A stretch of DNA of 58,779 bases from Deltaproteobacteria bacterium (GTDB lineage: Bacteria > Desulfobacterota > Desulfomonilia > UBA1062), in the NCBI GenBank assembly GCA_029547185.1, contig JAKPPU010000034.1, forward strand, positions 1 through 58,779, given 5' to 3'. The stretch's first letter is position 1, and every line of letters begins with the position of its first letter. The position numbers were made by a program, and so were the translations under genes. Shown here in pieces: positions 33,933 to 44,260 of this stretch. The notes beneath the pieces are model-generated. The model ran no database searches. It saw only the letters and a program-made list of their open reading frames with translations, and was not told the DNA's origin.

Positions 33933-35169
33933 CCATTATCGGCCTGGATTGCGCTGTTCCTTCTGTGGGAAATCACAGGAAGAGGTGAGGAAGCTCATTG
34001 CGGGGCCAGACGTATACATATGCGACGAATGCATCGCCTTGTGTAATGAGATCCTTGCAGAAGAAGAGGGCGAATACAGGCATTTCAGCACGTCTTCAAA
34101 TATTCCGAAGCCGTCCGAGATAAAGGAGATACTCGACGAGTACGTCATCGGGCAGGAGTATGCAAAGAGGATCCTGTCCGTTGCGGTTCATAACCATTAC
34201 AAACGGATCGAATCGAACACGAGCGTAAACGGGGTCGAGATTAATAAGAGCAACATCATGCTCATCGGTCCGACCGGATCAGGCAAGACTTTGCTTGCCC
34301 AGACACTGGCCAAGATACTGGACGTTCCTTTCACCATTGCCGATGCAACCACCCTGACCGAAGCAGGTTATGTGGGCGAGGATGTCGAGAACATCATCGT
34401 CAACCTCCTGCAGAATGCAGACTATGACGTGGAGAGAACCCAGAAGGGAATCGTTTACATCGACGAGATCGACAAGATCGCATCCCGTGGGGATAATCCT
34501 TCCATAACGAGGGACGTTTCCGGCGAAGGTGTTCAGCAGGCCCTGCTCAAGCTCATCGAGGGGACCATTGCCTCAATCCCGCCAAAGGGAGGCAGAAAGC
34601 ACCCCCAGCAGGAGTTCATCCAGATCGATACCACGAACATCCTCTTCATCTGCGGCGGAGCCTTCGTAGGGCTGGATAAGATCATATCCCAGCGCCTCGA
34701 CAAGAAGACCATCGGATTTGTCGCAGAGATCAAGGGGAAGCAGGACAGGGATATCGGCGAGATCCTGAGAAACGTCCAGCCCGAAGACCTCATCAAGTTC
34801 GGGATGATTCCCGAGTTCGTGGGCAGGGTGCCCGTCGTATCGACACTCACTGAGCTTGATGAAAACGCGCTCATCGCCATTCTGACCGAGCCGAAGAATG
34901 CACTCGTGAAGCAGTATCAGGCCCTGCTCAAGATCGAGGGTGTCGACCTAAGCTTCAGCAAGGATGCGCTCAAGGCCATTGCCGAAGAGGCAATGAAGCG
35001 TAAATCCGGGGCGCGGGGACTTCGTTCCATCATGGAGAATATCATGCTCGACATCATGTATGAGATTCCCGATATGGAAGGGGTCAAAGAGTGCATCATC
35101 GGTCAGGACGTCATCCTGAACGGAAAAGCCCCGATGATTGTCTACGAGAGGAAGACTTCTCAGGCATAA
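33916..35169 (+). CDS. clpX: ATP-dependent Clp protease, ATPase subunit
   Basis: The 417-residue AAA+ unfoldase has the N-terminal zinc finger C14-x2-C17-x18-C36-x2-C39, Walker A GPTGSGKT (118-125), Walker B in [11 protein letters not shown], the pore-loop GYVGEDVE segment and the sensor-2 block [15 protein letters not shown] near the C-terminus. It feeds substrates into ClpP. ATG 33916 follows AGGAGAG inside the end of clpP. The gene ends 10 bases before lon. Confidence 0.97.
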   Translation: MPKINDHYRPGLRCSFCGKSQEEVRKLIAGPDVYICDECIALCNEILAEEEGEYRHFSTSSNIPKPSEIKEILDEYVIGQEYAKRILSVAVHNHYKRIESNTSVNGVEINKSNIMLIGPTGSGKTLLAQTLAKILDVPFTIADATTLTEAGYVGEDVENIIVNLLQNADYDVERTQKGIVYIDEIDKIASRGDNPSITRDVSGEGVQQALLKLIEGTIASIPPKGGRKHPQQEFIQIDTTNILFICGGAFVGLDKIISQRLDKKTIGFVAEIKGKQDRDIGEILRNVQPEDLIKFGMIPEFVGRVPVVSTLTELDENALIAILTEPKNALVKQYQALLKIEGVDLSFSKDALKAIAEEAMKRKSGARGLRSIMENIMLDIMYEIPDMEGVKECIIGQDVILNGKAPMIVYERKTSQA

Positions 35170-35179
35170 GTAGTAAATT

Positions 35180-37489
35180 ATGGGAAGAGTCTTTTCCGGA
35201 AATGTGTACCATCTGCTGGTACTCAAGGATATCGTTGTCTTTCCTCACACGATCATCCCTCTTCTCATCGAGAAAGAGAGGACGGCGTCGTGGGTGAGCG
35301 AGAGCTTCGAAGCAAAAGAAGACATCCTCGTCTGCTGCAGGAAACCCTACGGAAAAGAAGACGTCTCCGAAAGCGACATCTATCGCATGGGTGTGAGGGC
35401 GCATATCCTCCAGCTCATTCAGCTTCCTGAAGGCTCGCTCAAGGTTTTCATCGAAGGGAAATCCCGCCAGAACATAAAAAGAATATTCCGCCATGGAAAC
35501 ATGCTCCTTGCAGAATCGGAGGAGGCTTCCGATATCGCTTCAGGGGACAAGAGAACCGAAGCGCTCAAGCGCCTCGTGGTCGAGGCATTCCAGGAATACT
35601 GCGAGTCCTATAATGTCGACATCCATTCGGGAATGATAGAGAAGATAAGGTTCCAGGATGACCCCGGGCTCATCTCTGATATCATCGTTTCCTATACGGA
35701 TCTCAAGACCGATAAAAAGCAGGAAATTCTTGAAGAGAGGAATGTCGACATCCGCCTGAGCAGGGTCTACGATTACATCCAGGGAGAGCTCGACATCGCC
35801 AAGATCCAGTTGAATTTCAAGGAACAGGTGAAGCAGCGGAGCGAATCCACCCGCAAGCACATGCCTTTCGAACAGGGTCAGGCGCAGAAGATGAGCATGG
35901 AATCCATGGATGACGAGGTGGCCTTGCTCGAACGCCAGATCCGGTTGAAGGATATGCCCCAGCATGCAAGGGAAAAGGCCTTGAGTGAGATCAGGCGTCT
36001 GCGCATGATGCCGCCCATGAGCGCCGAGGCCACGGTCATAAGAAACTACGTAGACTGGTTTTTAGCCCTGCCGTGGAATGAGGTGACGGAAGACAAGAAG
36101 GATATCATCAAGGCCCAGCAGATCCTGGACGAAGACCATTTCGGCCTTGAAAAGGTCAAGGAACGCATCCTCGAATACCTGGCAGTTCAGCAGCTCGTAG
36201 GCTCTGTGAAGGGCCCCATTCTCTGCCTGGTCGGGCCTCCGGGTGTCGGGAAGACATCGTTGGGCAGATCCATCGCCCGTGCCACGGGGAGGAAGTTCGT
36301 CAGGGTCTCTCTCGGAGGGGTGCGGGACGAGGCAGAAATCAAGGGGCACCGGCGTACGTATATCGGCGCCATGCCCGGGAAGATCATCCAGGGGATCAGA
36401 CAGGCCGGCACCTCGAACCCGATCTTTCTTCTGGACGAGGTCGACAAGATGAGCGTCGACTTCAGGGGCGATCCTTCCGCTGCATTGCTCGAGGCTCTCG
36501 ATCCGGAACAGAACAATGCATTCTCCGACCATTACATGGATATCGAGTATGATATCTCAAAGGTCCTGTTCATTACGACAGCGAATACGTCCTATTCCAT
36601 TCCTGCCCCGCTCATGGACCGGATGGAGGTCATACGGATCGAAGGCTATACCTCCCACGAGAAGCACCTGATTGCGAGAGATTTTCTCGTTCCCAAGCAA
36701 TTGGGCCAGAACGGCCTGAAAGGGAAAGGCGTCTCATTCGCACCAAAGGCGATCGATGCGATCATTCATGAATACACCAGGGAGGCAGGGGTGAGGAATC
36801 TCGAGAAGGAGATTTCCTCGATCTGCCGGAAGATCGTCAAAGAAATTGTATCGCAAAAGGGTGTTTCGAAGAACAAGATTACAGTAAACAGGGTCTATGA
36901 ATATCTCGGTATTCCCAGATACCGTAAAACCGCTCTTGACGGGGACGACCATGTGGGCATGGTGAACGGTCTGGCTTGGACCGAAGTCGGCGGTACCCTC
37001 CTGAGAGTCGAGGCCACGGCAGTGCCCGGAAAGGGAAAGCTCCTTCTTACCGGCAAGCTCGGCGAGGTGATGCAGGAATCGGCCCAGGCAGGCGTAACCT
37101 ATATCAGGTCGAGGGCGGAGGAATTCGGGCTCGATGCCGACTTTTACGATAAGACCGATATTCATATCCATATCCCGGAAGGTGCCGTGCCCAAGGATGG
37201 CCCTTCCGCCGGCATAACCATGGCGACATCCATTGTGTCCGCTCTGACCAAGCGTTCCGTCAAGGGAAGGGTGGCTATGACAGGCGAGCTTACATTGGGC
37301 GGCAGAGTCCTGCCCGTGGGCGGTCTCAAGGAGAAGCTCCTCGCTGCCAAAGAGGCAGGTATGAAGAAGGTCTTGATACCTCTCGAGAATGAAAAGGATC
37401 TCAAAGATACCCCCAAAGAAATTCTCAAGGGTTTGGAAGTTCATATGGTTGAACATATGGATGAAATAATCGCATATGCCCTAAATTGA
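35180..37489 (+). CDS. lon: Lon protease
   Basis: The 769-residue protease has the N-terminal substrate domain (about 8-200), Walker A GPPGVGKT (352-359), Walker B in [10 protein letters not shown] (about 414-423) and the Ser-Lys dyad S676 (PKDGPSAGI) and K719 ([10 protein letters not shown]). The length is close to that of E. coli Lon. ATG 35180 has no strong ribosome site; coupling to clpX is likely. It ends the tig-clpP-clpX-lon cluster, and HU follows with its own promoter. Confidence 0.97.
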   Translation: MGRVFSGNVYHLLVLKDIVVFPHTIIPLLIEKERTASWVSESFEAKEDILVCCRKPYGKEDVSESDIYRMGVRAHILQLIQLPEGSLKVFIEGKSRQNIKRIFRHGNMLLAESEEASDIASGDKRTEALKRLVVEAFQEYCESYNVDIHSGMIEKIRFQDDPGLISDIIVSYTDLKTDKKQEILEERNVDIRLSRVYDYIQGELDIAKIQLNFKEQVKQRSESTRKHMPFEQGQAQKMSMESMDDEVALLERQIRLKDMPQHAREKALSEIRRLRMMPPMSAEATVIRNYVDWFLALPWNEVTEDKKDIIKAQQILDEDHFGLEKVKERILEYLAVQQLVGSVKGPILCLVGPPGVGKTSLGRSIARATGRKFVRVSLGGVRDEAEIKGHRRTYIGAMPGKIIQGIRQAGTSNPIFLLDEVDKMSVDFRGDPSAALLEALDPEQNNAFSDHYMDIEYDISKVLFITTANTSYSIPAPLMDRMEVIRIEGYTSHEKHLIARDFLVPKQLGQNGLKGKGVSFAPKAIDAIIHEYTREAGVRNLEKEISSICRKIVKEIVSQKGVSKNKITVNRVYEYLGIPRYRKTALDGDDHVGMVNGLAWTEVGGTLLRVEATAVPGKGKLLLTGKLGEVMQESAQAGVTYIRSRAEEFGLDADFYDKTDIHIHIPEGAVPKDGPSAGITMATSIVSALTKRSVKGRVAMTGELTLGGRVLPVGGLKEKLLAAKEAGMKKVLIPLENEKDLKDTPKEILKGLEVHMVEHMDEIIAYALN

Positions 37490-37493
37490 GGTA

Positions 37494-37522
37494 TTGACAG
37501 CCCATATAAATGCTGGTACGTT
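37494..37522 (+). promoter_or_regulatory. Promoter of the HU gene
   Basis: TTGACA (37494-37499), 17 bases, then TACGTT (37517-37522) preceded by TGG as an extended -10. The -35 is perfect and the -10 weak. Transcription would start about 45 bases before the TTG start of HU. Confidence 0.55.
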
Positions 37523-37573
37523 CAAAGCCACGTTTGGGCATGGGAGAAACTAATCATTTATAGGAGGTATACT

Positions 37574-37855
37574 TTGACCAAGACAGAATTGATATCAGTT
37601 GTGGCAAATAAGGCTGGGTTACCGAAGGCTGCAGCAGAAAAGGCAATAAACGCCACTACCGAGGCCATCGAGGATGCATTGAAAAAGGGCGACAAGGTGA
37701 CGCTGGTTGGTTTCGGCACTTTCGACGTAGCCAAGAGGGCTGAGAGAACAGGGGTAAACCCGAGAACAAGAGCAGCAATCAAGATAAAGGCTTCCAAGGC
37801 TCCCCGTTTCAGACCCGGAAAAGCCTTTAAAGAGATCGTCAACAAAGGAAAGTAA
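37574..37855 (+). CDS. hup: HU-family DNA-binding protein
   Basis: The 93-residue histone-like protein bends and compacts DNA as a dimer. It shows the family pattern: TKTELISVVANKAGL, a GDKVTLVGFGTF core, the RAERTGVNPRT arm and APRFRPGKAFKEIV. The start is TTG 37574, seven bases after a perfect AGGAGG; no ATG is available at a sensible place. HU after lon is a common arrangement. Confidence 0.96.
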   Translation: MTKTELISVVANKAGLPKAAAEKAINATTEAIEDALKKGDKVTLVGFGTFDVAKRAERTGVNPRTRAAIKIKASKAPRFRPGKAFKEIVNKGK

Positions 37856-37869
37856 TCGAAAGAAGTTCA

Positions 37870-37945
37870 GGGCGGGTAGCTCAGTTGGGAGAGCATCGGC
37901 CTTACAAGCCGAGGGTCACAGGTTCAAGCCCTGTTCCGCCTACCA
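37870..37945 (+). tRNA. tRNA-Val (anticodon TAC)
   Basis: A complete 76-base cloverleaf folds here: acceptor GGGCGGG with TCCGCCT (G-U at both ends), D stem GCTC/GAGC, anticodon stem TCGGC/GCCGA with loop CTTACAA, T stem ACAGG/CCTGT with loop TTCAAGC. The 3' CCA is encoded. Confidence 0.96.
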
Positions 37946-37961
37946 TTCGATGAGATAGTAA

Positions 37962-38038
37962 GGGGGCGTAGTTAAGTTGGTCATAACGCCGGCCTGTCAC
38001 GCCGGAGGTCGCGAGTTCAAGTCTCGTCGCTCCCGCCA
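37962..38038 (+). tRNA. tRNA-Asp (anticodon GTC)
   Basis: A complete 77-base cloverleaf: acceptor GGGGGCG/CGCTCCC, D stem GTTA/TAAC, anticodon stem CCGGC/GCCGG with loop CTGTCAC, T stem GCGAG/CTCGT with loop TTCAAGT, discriminator G and encoded CCA. It follows tRNA-Val by 16 bases, so the two are probably one transcript. Confidence 0.96.
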
Positions 38039-38045
38039 ATAATGG

Positions 38046-38090
38046 AGTCTATACCTCACTAAGATGGGGTATAGACTTTATTTTGTTTTT
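38046..38090 (+). terminator. Terminator after the tRNA pair
   Basis: AGTCTATACC (38046-38055) pairs perfectly with GGTATAGACT (38068-38077) and is followed by TTATTTTGTTTTT. This is a good rho-independent terminator eight bases after tRNA-Asp. Confidence 0.85.
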
Positions 38091-38202
38091 ATGATCCCAT
38101 GTTAGGCCTTTAATCATCACCATATACGTCATTGGATTCATTAATCTAATAGCTACGTCGGAGGTTCTGAGCATCGGCCGTCGCTGGAATCGGAGAAAAG
38201 AG

Positions 38203-39234
38203 ATGACAAGCAAGAAATGCATCGCCTTGTATTCAGGCGGTCTCGACAGTATCCTCGTGGTGAAGATGATGCAGGACCAATCCATCGATGTGGTTCCTGT
38301 CTGTTTCTGTTCTCCCTTTTTCGGGATGGATGCCCTGCAGGACCCCGAACCCTTCAAAGAGCTCCATAGATCACGCTATGGGATAGACGTTCATCCAGTA
38401 GATTTCTCCCATGAGATCATCAGGATCATAAGCGACCCGAAGCATGGATACGGCAAGAACTTGAACCCATGTATCGACTGCAAGATCGGCATGTTCAAAA
38501 AGGCAGGAGAGCTCATGAAGGCTCTCGATGCATCCTTTGTGGTCACGGGTGAGGTCCTCGGGCAGCGTCCCATGTCCCAGCGGAGGGATGCCATGAATCT
38601 CATCATAAAAGAGACTGGCCTGAAAGACGTCCTTTTGAGGCCATTGTGCGCGAAGCACCTTCCTCCTACTCTTCCCGAGCGTGAAGGCCTCGTCAGGCGC
38701 GAGCTTCTGGGAGACATCGCCGGGAGAGGAAGAAAGGTCCAGATCGAACTCGCCAAGAAGTATGGAATCAGTCCCGATGCACTGCCCACTCCTGCCGGTG
38801 GCTGCCTCCTCACATACGGGCAGATAGCAGACAAGGTCCGATCCACCTTCAAGCGGTTTCAGCCATGCCTGCCTTCACCGGCAGATGTCATGCTCGACAC
38901 CATCGGGAGGAAATTCATTCTCGATGATAAGACAGTTCTGGTGGTGTCTCGGGACGAAGAGGAAAACAAGAAATTGTCGCGGCTCGTTTTTCCAGGAAAC
39001 GTGTTCATGAAAATAGCCGATGTTCCCGGCCCCCTTTGTATTATCAGGGGTGACGACTCGGGAGGGAGCTATGAAAAGGCTGCAGGTATCTGCCTGAGGT
39101 ACGGCAAGGCAAGAGGAAAAAGCGGGCATACGGCAGTTTATGGCCCGGATCCTTTAACCATGACCGGCACCGTCAGTGCGCCGGTTTTGGATGATGACTG
39201 CTGCCAGGCCTTACAGATTGACATGAATACTTGA
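38203..39234 (+). CDS. PP-loop tRNA sulfurtransferase-like protein (MnmA/ThiI-like)
   Basis: The 343-residue protein has the ATP-pyrophosphatase PP-loop S11-G-G-L-D-S16, a C90-x2-C93 pair in NPCIDCKIGMFKKA, VTGEVLGQRPMSQ and a later cysteine (C201) in LPTPAGGCLLTYGQ. This order matches MnmA/ThiI-like thiouridine synthases, which adenylate uridine and insert sulfur via a cysteine persulfide. The C-terminal third (about 225-340) does not look like MnmA or ThiI and may be a separate RNA-binding module. ATG 38203 follows GGAG. It stands alone after the tRNA pair. The exact tRNA target is unknown. Confidence 0.75.
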   Translation: MTSKKCIALYSGGLDSILVVKMMQDQSIDVVPVCFCSPFFGMDALQDPEPFKELHRSRYGIDVHPVDFSHEIIRIISDPKHGYGKNLNPCIDCKIGMFKKAGELMKALDASFVVTGEVLGQRPMSQRRDAMNLIIKETGLKDVLLRPLCAKHLPPTLPEREGLVRRELLGDIAGRGRKVQIELAKKYGISPDALPTPAGGCLLTYGQIADKVRSTFKRFQPCLPSPADVMLDTIGRKFILDDKTVLVVSRDEEENKKLSRLVFPGNVFMKIADVPGPLCIIRGDDSGGSYEKAAGICLRYGKARGKSGHTAVYGPDPLTMTGTVSAPVLDDDCCQALQIDMNT

Positions 39235-39336
39235 TTCCCGATATAAGGCCGAGGTTATGGTTTACTGCTTCATGGGCGTAATTACTATTATCGTTTGTGT
39301 CGTCTTCGGCAGAGGCTTTGAAGAGTTGTAGCTGTT

Positions 39337-40344
39337 GTGGATATCAGCCGTTTCGACTATCCCCTTCCGAAGGAGCTCATTGCCCAATATCCCATGGAGA
39401 GAGGGCATGAACGTCTGCTCGTCCTTGAGAGAGAAACCGGGAGGAGCATTCACCGGCATTTTGAAGACATAGAGGAATATCTTTCGCAGGGTGACCTTCT
39501 CGTTCTCAACGATACGCGGGTCATGCATGCGAGGCTCTTCGGGAGGAAAGAATCAGGCGGACGCATAGAGGTCCTTCTCGTCAAGGAGACCGATCGCGGA
39601 ACGTGGCTCTGCCTTCTGAAAGCGTCCAAATCTCCCAAGCCGGGCACTGCTCTGCTTTTAGAGAACAGCCTGCAGGCACGGGTGGAGAGCAGGCAGGATG
39701 ATCTCTACGAAATTGCCTTTTCCGATCCGGAAAGGGTTCTGCTCTGCGGACGGATTCCTCTTCCCCCTTACATTGAAAGATCGCCCGAAGAAATTGACGA
39801 AAGCATGTACCAGACAGTATACGCGAGACATGAGGGATCTGTCGCAGCTCCCACCGCAGGCCTGCACTTTACGCCGGAGTTCCTGGAGAGGCTCAGATCA
39901 AAGGGCGTAGAAACTGCATTCGTCACACTCCATGTCGGGCCTGGGACCTTCGTCCCGGTAAAGACGGAGAACATCGAAGACCACAGGATGCATCCCGAGG
40001 ATTTCTCTGTTACTGAAGAAGCCGCCTTGATCATTAACAGGGCGATGGAAGAGGGAAGAAGGATCGTTGCCGTAGGGACAACGACGACGAGGGTGCTTGA
40101 GCACCTCATGGTGCGATACGGCCGGATCGTTCCCGGCGCAGGGTCTACGAACCTGTTCATTTTCGAGGGATTCCGTTTCCGTATCGTAGGCGCGCTCCTG
40201 ACGAATTTCCACCTCCCATGTTCGACGCTGCTCATGCTCGTTTCGGCATTCGGCGGGTATGAGTACGTCATGGAGGCCTATCGAGCGGCATTAAAGGAGA
40301 GATACAGGTTTTTCAGCTATGGCGATGCAATGTTCATCTTTTAG
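39337..40344 (+). CDS. queA: S-adenosylmethionine:tRNA ribosyltransferase-isomerase
   Basis: The 335-residue enzyme moves the ribosyl part of S-adenosylmethionine onto preQ1 in tRNA, giving epoxyqueuosine. The family start DYPLPKELIAQYP is clear, as are LLVLNDTRVMHARLFG, TAGLHFT and the LLTNFHLPCSTLLMLVSAF block. The start is GTG 39337. The end overlaps tgt by 26 bases, so the two are coupled. It leads the queA-tgt-yajC-secD-secF run, a common bacterial order. Confidence 0.97.
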   Translation: MDISRFDYPLPKELIAQYPMERGHERLLVLERETGRSIHRHFEDIEEYLSQGDLLVLNDTRVMHARLFGRKESGGRIEVLLVKETDRGTWLCLLKASKSPKPGTALLLENSLQARVESRQDDLYEIAFSDPERVLLCGRIPLPPYIERSPEEIDESMYQTVYARHEGSVAAPTAGLHFTPEFLERLRSKGVETAFVTLHVGPGTFVPVKTENIEDHRMHPEDFSVTEEAALIINRAMEEGRRIVAVGTTTTRVLEHLMVRYGRIVPGAGSTNLFIFEGFRFRIVGALLTNFHLPCSTLLMLVSAFGGYEYVMEAYRAALKERYRFFSYGDAMFIF

Positions 40345-41434
40345 CTTCGAGGTGCTTTCGACGGACGGCCAGGCTCGGCACGGCAGGTTCAATACCGGCC
40401 ATGGCTCGGTGGAGACGCCTGTATTCATGCCGGTCGGAACCCAGGCTACCGTGAAGGCGATGAGCCCTGGGATGCTTGCCGACCTGGACTCGCAGATAAT
40501 CCTTTCCAACACCTATCATCTCCACATGAGGCCGGGTGAGAAGCTCATAGCTTCCCTGGGCGGTCTGCATGCCTTCATGTCCTGGGACCGTCCCATATTG
40601 ACCGACAGCGGAGGGTACCAGGCCTTCAGTCTCGCGAAACTCATGAAGATCAGCGATGAGGGGTTGTGTTTCTCTTCCCACATAGATGGATCCCGGCATA
40701 TCCTGACTCCCGAGAAGGCTGTTCAGATTCAGGAAGATCTGGGCGCGGATATCATGATGTGCCTCGATGAATGCGTCGCGTACCCGAGCCCGAAGGAATA
40801 TGTCGATGCATCGGTGAAGAGGACGAGCCTGTGGGCGGAGAGATCTCTCCAGGCGAGGCGCGGCCGGAACGCCCTTTTCGGGATCGTTCAGGGAGGTGTC
40901 TATCACGACTTGAGGATTCAGAGCGCACAGGAGATATCCTCACTGCCGTTCGACGGCATAGCCATCGGAGGGCTGTCGGTAGGTGAGGGGCACGACCTCA
41001 TGATCGACGTCATCGAAGCGACATCGCCGTATCTCCCGGTAGGGCGGCCCAGGTATCTCATGGGGGTGGGAACGCCGAAGGACATCGTCGAAGCGGTGGC
41101 AAGGGGTGTGGATATGTTCGACTGCGTGCTTCCGACCAGGAATGCCAGGAACGGAATGCTGTTCACACGCAAGGGGAAGATTACGGTCAAACAGGCACGT
41201 TACCGGGATGATCCCCGCCCTCCGGACAAAGATTGCGCCTGCTATACGTGCAGAAATTTTTCCCTCGCATATCTCCGTCATCTCTACGTTTCCCGGGAGA
41301 TTCTCGGATCGATCCTCAACACCATCCATAATTTATATTTCTATCTTGAATTAATGTCTGATATACGGCATTCCATAAGGGAGAAAAATTTCAATACCCT
41401 GAAAAAACACATGAAGGAGATATATGATGACTAG
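40319..41434 (+). CDS. tgt: tRNA-guanine transglycosylase
   Basis: The 371-residue enzyme exchanges guanine 34 for preQ1 in tRNAs with GUN anticodons. D96 in LTDSGGYQAFSL and D268 in MFDCVLPTR are the two catalytic aspartates, and C306-x-C308-x2-C311 with a following histidine forms the zinc site. ATG 40319 and ATG 40325 are both possible starts. It overlaps queA by 26 bases and yajC by 11 bases. Confidence 0.97.
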   Translation: MAMQCSSFSFEVLSTDGQARHGRFNTGHGSVETPVFMPVGTQATVKAMSPGMLADLDSQIILSNTYHLHMRPGEKLIASLGGLHAFMSWDRPILTDSGGYQAFSLAKLMKISDEGLCFSSHIDGSRHILTPEKAVQIQEDLGADIMMCLDECVAYPSPKEYVDASVKRTSLWAERSLQARRGRNALFGIVQGGVYHDLRIQSAQEISSLPFDGIAIGGLSVGEGHDLMIDVIEATSPYLPVGRPRYLMGVGTPKDIVEAVARGVDMFDCVLPTRNARNGMLFTRKGKITVKQARYRDDPRPPDKDCACYTCRNFSLAYLRHLYVSREILGSILNTIHNLYFYLELMSDIRHSIREKNFNTLKKHMKEIYDD

Positions 41435-41753
41435 TCTGGCCTATGCAGCGGGGAGTACCGGCGGTGACACCATGAGCATGCTTATGAATCTCGCCCCGCT
41501 CATCCTTATTTTTGTGGTATTCTATTTTCTTTTGATCATGCCGCAGCAGAAAAAGGCAAAACAGCATAAACAGATGCTCGAAAGCATCGACAAGGGCGAT
41601 GAGGTCATCACCAGCGGAGGGATCCACGGGAAGGTGGTAGGCATTGCCGACCAGGTTCTTACTCTCGATATCGGAGACAAGGTAAAGATCAAGGTATCGC
41701 GCGAATTCATCGCGATGAAAAAGAGCGGAGAACAGCCACAGACGAAAAAGTAA
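41424..41753 (+). CDS. yajC: Preprotein translocase accessory subunit YajC
   Basis: The 109-residue protein has one membrane helix (about 20-40, NLAPLILIFVVFYFLLIMPQQKKAK) followed by the conserved cytoplasmic KGDEVITSGGIHGKVVGI domain. It associates with SecDF at the translocon. The start lies inside the end of tgt, and secD follows after 14 bases. Quoted segments are typical for YajC, and the length is normal. Confidence 0.95.
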   Translation: MMTSLAYAAGSTGGDTMSMLMNLAPLILIFVVFYFLLIMPQQKKAKQHKQMLESIDKGDEVITSGGIHGKVVGIADQVLTLDIGDKVKIKVSREFIAMKKSGEQPQTKK

Positions 41754-41767
41754 GTTCGGGGGTTGAG

Positions 41768-43342
41768 ATGGATAAGTTTAAATTGAAGGGGTTGCTCATT
41801 CTGATAGTGCTTCTCACGGGGCTGGTCTTCGCGGCACCGACATTCTTCGGGAAGAACGAGTTGCCCGAGGGCTGGATAGGTCCGAAACAGAAGATCAAGC
41901 TCGGCCTGGATCTCCAGGGAGGAATGCACCTCGTCCTGAGGGTCGTCACTGAAAAGGCTGTCGAGAGCAGGATGAACAGTGTTGCCAACGAGCTCAAGAC
42001 GCAGATGATAAACGAGCGCATCCACTACAGCAAGGCGGTCGTGAATACTCCCCAGACCATCCAGGTAAGCCTGAGGGTTCCCGACGATTACGACAAGCTC
42101 GAGAAGCTCGTCCTGGATACGCATCCCTATTTGAAAGAGGTGGGTAAGTCGAGCGGTCCGGAAGGCAGTGAGGTCGTGACCTACAAGATCTCTGCCGAAG
42201 AAGCTGCAACCATAAGCAAGCAGGCGGTGGAGCAGGCCCTGGAAACCATCCGGAACAGGGTCGATCAGTATGGTGTGAGCGAGCCCTCCATCATCCCGCA
42301 GGGAGCAGACAGGATCGTTCTCCAGCTGCCCGGGGTGACGGACCCGGAAAGGGCGAAGAAGATCATCGGCAGGACAGCGCTCCTGGAGTTCAAGCTGGTG
42401 GATGAAGAGCACTCCGCTGACATGGCAAAGGGTGAAGTGCCGCCCGGAGACTATATCGCATACATGAAAAGCGGCAATACGCCCATCCTGCTGAAGCAGC
42501 AGGCCATCATGACGGGGGCCATGCTCGACGATGCGCGGGTGAGGATTCAGACTCAGTATAACGAGCCCTATGTCGCCATTTCATTCAACAGAGAAGGCGC
42601 ACGGATATTCGAGCAGGTAACCAGCGAGAATGTAGGCAAGAGGCTCGCCATTATCCTTGACGGCAAGGTATATTCGGCTCCTGTGATCAGGGAGGCCATT
42701 ACCGGCGGAAAGGCGGTCATCGAAGGCAGATTCACCATGGAAGAGGCGAGCGATCTGGCGATCGTCCTGCGGGCTGGATCACTCCCTGCGCCCGTGAACA
42801 TCCTCGAAGAGCGGACCGTGGGCCCATCTCTCGGTCAGGACTCAATTCAGAAAGGAATCCTCGCCAGCGTGGTCGGGGGACTGATTGTCATCCTCTTCAT
42901 GGCCATCTATTACAAGCTTTCCGGAGCAATCGCCGACCTGGCATTGATCTTCAATGTAGTCCTCATGGTGGGCACGCTCGCTGCATTCGGATCCGTGCTG
43001 ACCTTGCCGGGCATAGCCGGTTTTGTTCTCACCATCGGTATGGCCGTAGATGCGAACGTGCTCGTGTATGAACGGATAAGAGAGGAGATCAGGCTGGGAA
43101 GATCACCGAAGATGGCGGTCGAGATGGGATACAAGAACGCCTTCTCGGCGATCTTCGACTCGAACCTGACGACCGTCATTGCAGCCCTCGTGCTGATCCA
43201 GTTCGGCACCGGCCCCGTGAGAGGGTTTGCCGTATCACTCACGATCGGCCTTGTCTGGTCAATGTTCACCGCGCTGGTCGTATGCAGGTGGATCCAGGAA
43301 TGGCTGGTGAACTACAAGAAAGTTGAACAGATCAGCATATAG
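41768..43342 (+). CDS. secD: Protein translocase subunit SecD
   Basis: The 524-residue membrane protein uses the proton-motive force to help pull proteins out of SecYEG. Visible parts are the first helix (about 7-25), GLDLQGGMHLVLRV, the large periplasmic P1 region (about 60-340), a DPERAKKIIG-type repeat, and the C-terminal five-helix bundle with GMAVDANVLVYERIREE. ATG 41768 follows GGGGTTGAG. secF follows after 9 bases. Confidence 0.97.
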   Translation: MDKFKLKGLLILIVLLTGLVFAAPTFFGKNELPEGWIGPKQKIKLGLDLQGGMHLVLRVVTEKAVESRMNSVANELKTQMINERIHYSKAVVNTPQTIQVSLRVPDDYDKLEKLVLDTHPYLKEVGKSSGPEGSEVVTYKISAEEAATISKQAVEQALETIRNRVDQYGVSEPSIIPQGADRIVLQLPGVTDPERAKKIIGRTALLEFKLVDEEHSADMAKGEVPPGDYIAYMKSGNTPILLKQQAIMTGAMLDDARVRIQTQYNEPYVAISFNREGARIFEQVTSENVGKRLAIILDGKVYSAPVIREAITGGKAVIEGRFTMEEASDLAIVLRAGSLPAPVNILEERTVGPSLGQDSIQKGILASVVGGLIVILFMAIYYKLSGAIADLALIFNVVLMVGTLAAFGSVLTLPGIAGFVLTIGMAVDANVLVYERIREEIRLGRSPKMAVEMGYKNAFSAIFDSNLTTVIAALVLIQFGTGPVRGFAVSLTIGLVWSMFTALVVCRWIQEWLVNYKKVEQISI

Positions 43343-43351
43343 GAGGCTGCC

Positions 43352-44260
43352 ATGGAACTGTTACGACCAGGAATCTTTATCGATTTCATGAAATATTACA
43401 AGTATGCAGTGGCCTTGTCTCTCATACTCATTGCCTTGTGTCTCATATGGATATTCGGAGTGGCTGGCCTCAATTATGGGATTGACTTCTCGGGGGGCAC
43501 GGAAGTGCAGGTCGCCTTCAAAGACGACATCAAAACCGATGAGCTGCGCAGCACAATGACCTCCGTCGGGTTCCCGAATGCCGTTATCCAGAGTATCGGT
43601 ATCGCCAGCGACCATGAGTTCCTCATTCGTACCCCCACAGAAGGAGACACCGGGTATGCGGCCGCCAAGAAGATTGAAGATGGCCTCGGAAACGCATATG
43701 GGAAAGACAAGGTGGATATCAGGGGGGTGAACATGGTGGGCGCCGCCGTGAGCCAGGACCTGAAGCGCAAAGGCTTCATGTCGCTGGTAATCGCAAACGG
43801 TCTGCTCCTCATCTATATCTGGTTCCGCTTCCAGTTCAAGTATTCCATCGGGGCTATCCTTGCCCTGTTGCATGACGTGATCATCACGATAGGGTTCTTC
43901 TCATTCACCGGCAAGGAGATCTCGCTGACGGTTATCGCAGCGTTCCTCACCATCATCGGATTCTCGCTCAACGATACCGTGGTAATTTACGACAGGATCA
44001 GGGAGAATATCAATAAGGCCTCCGGGTCGTCATATGATCTCGGAAACCTCATAAGCGCCAGCATATCGCAGACCTTGGGCAGGACGATCCTGACCTCCAT
44101 GACCGTCTTCATCGTATGTCTGTGCCTCTTTCTCTTCGGCGGGAGTGTGATCCACGACTTTGCCTTTGCCATGATCGTGGGCGTAGTAGCCGGCGTCTAT
44201 TCAACCGTCTTCATAGCAAGCCCCCTCGTCCTGTCCTTACCGGGAATAAAAAAGTTATAG
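43352..44260 (+). CDS. secF: Protein translocase subunit SecF
   Basis: The 302-residue partner of SecD has a first helix (about 15-35), the GIDFSGGTEVQVAF signature, a short periplasmic domain and a five-helix C-terminal bundle with GFSLNDTVVIYDRIREN. ATG 43352 follows AGGAGG. A strong terminator hairpin lies just past its stop, closing the queA-secF run. Confidence 0.97.
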   Translation: MELLRPGIFIDFMKYYKYAVALSLILIALCLIWIFGVAGLNYGIDFSGGTEVQVAFKDDIKTDELRSTMTSVGFPNAVIQSIGIASDHEFLIRTPTEGDTGYAAAKKIEDGLGNAYGKDKVDIRGVNMVGAAVSQDLKRKGFMSLVIANGLLLIYIWFRFQFKYSIGAILALLHDVIITIGFFSFTGKEISLTVIAAFLTIIGFSLNDTVVIYDRIRENINKASGSSYDLGNLISASISQTLGRTILTSMTVFIVCLCLFLFGGSVIHDFAFAMIVGVVAGVYSTVFIASPLVLSLPGIKKL

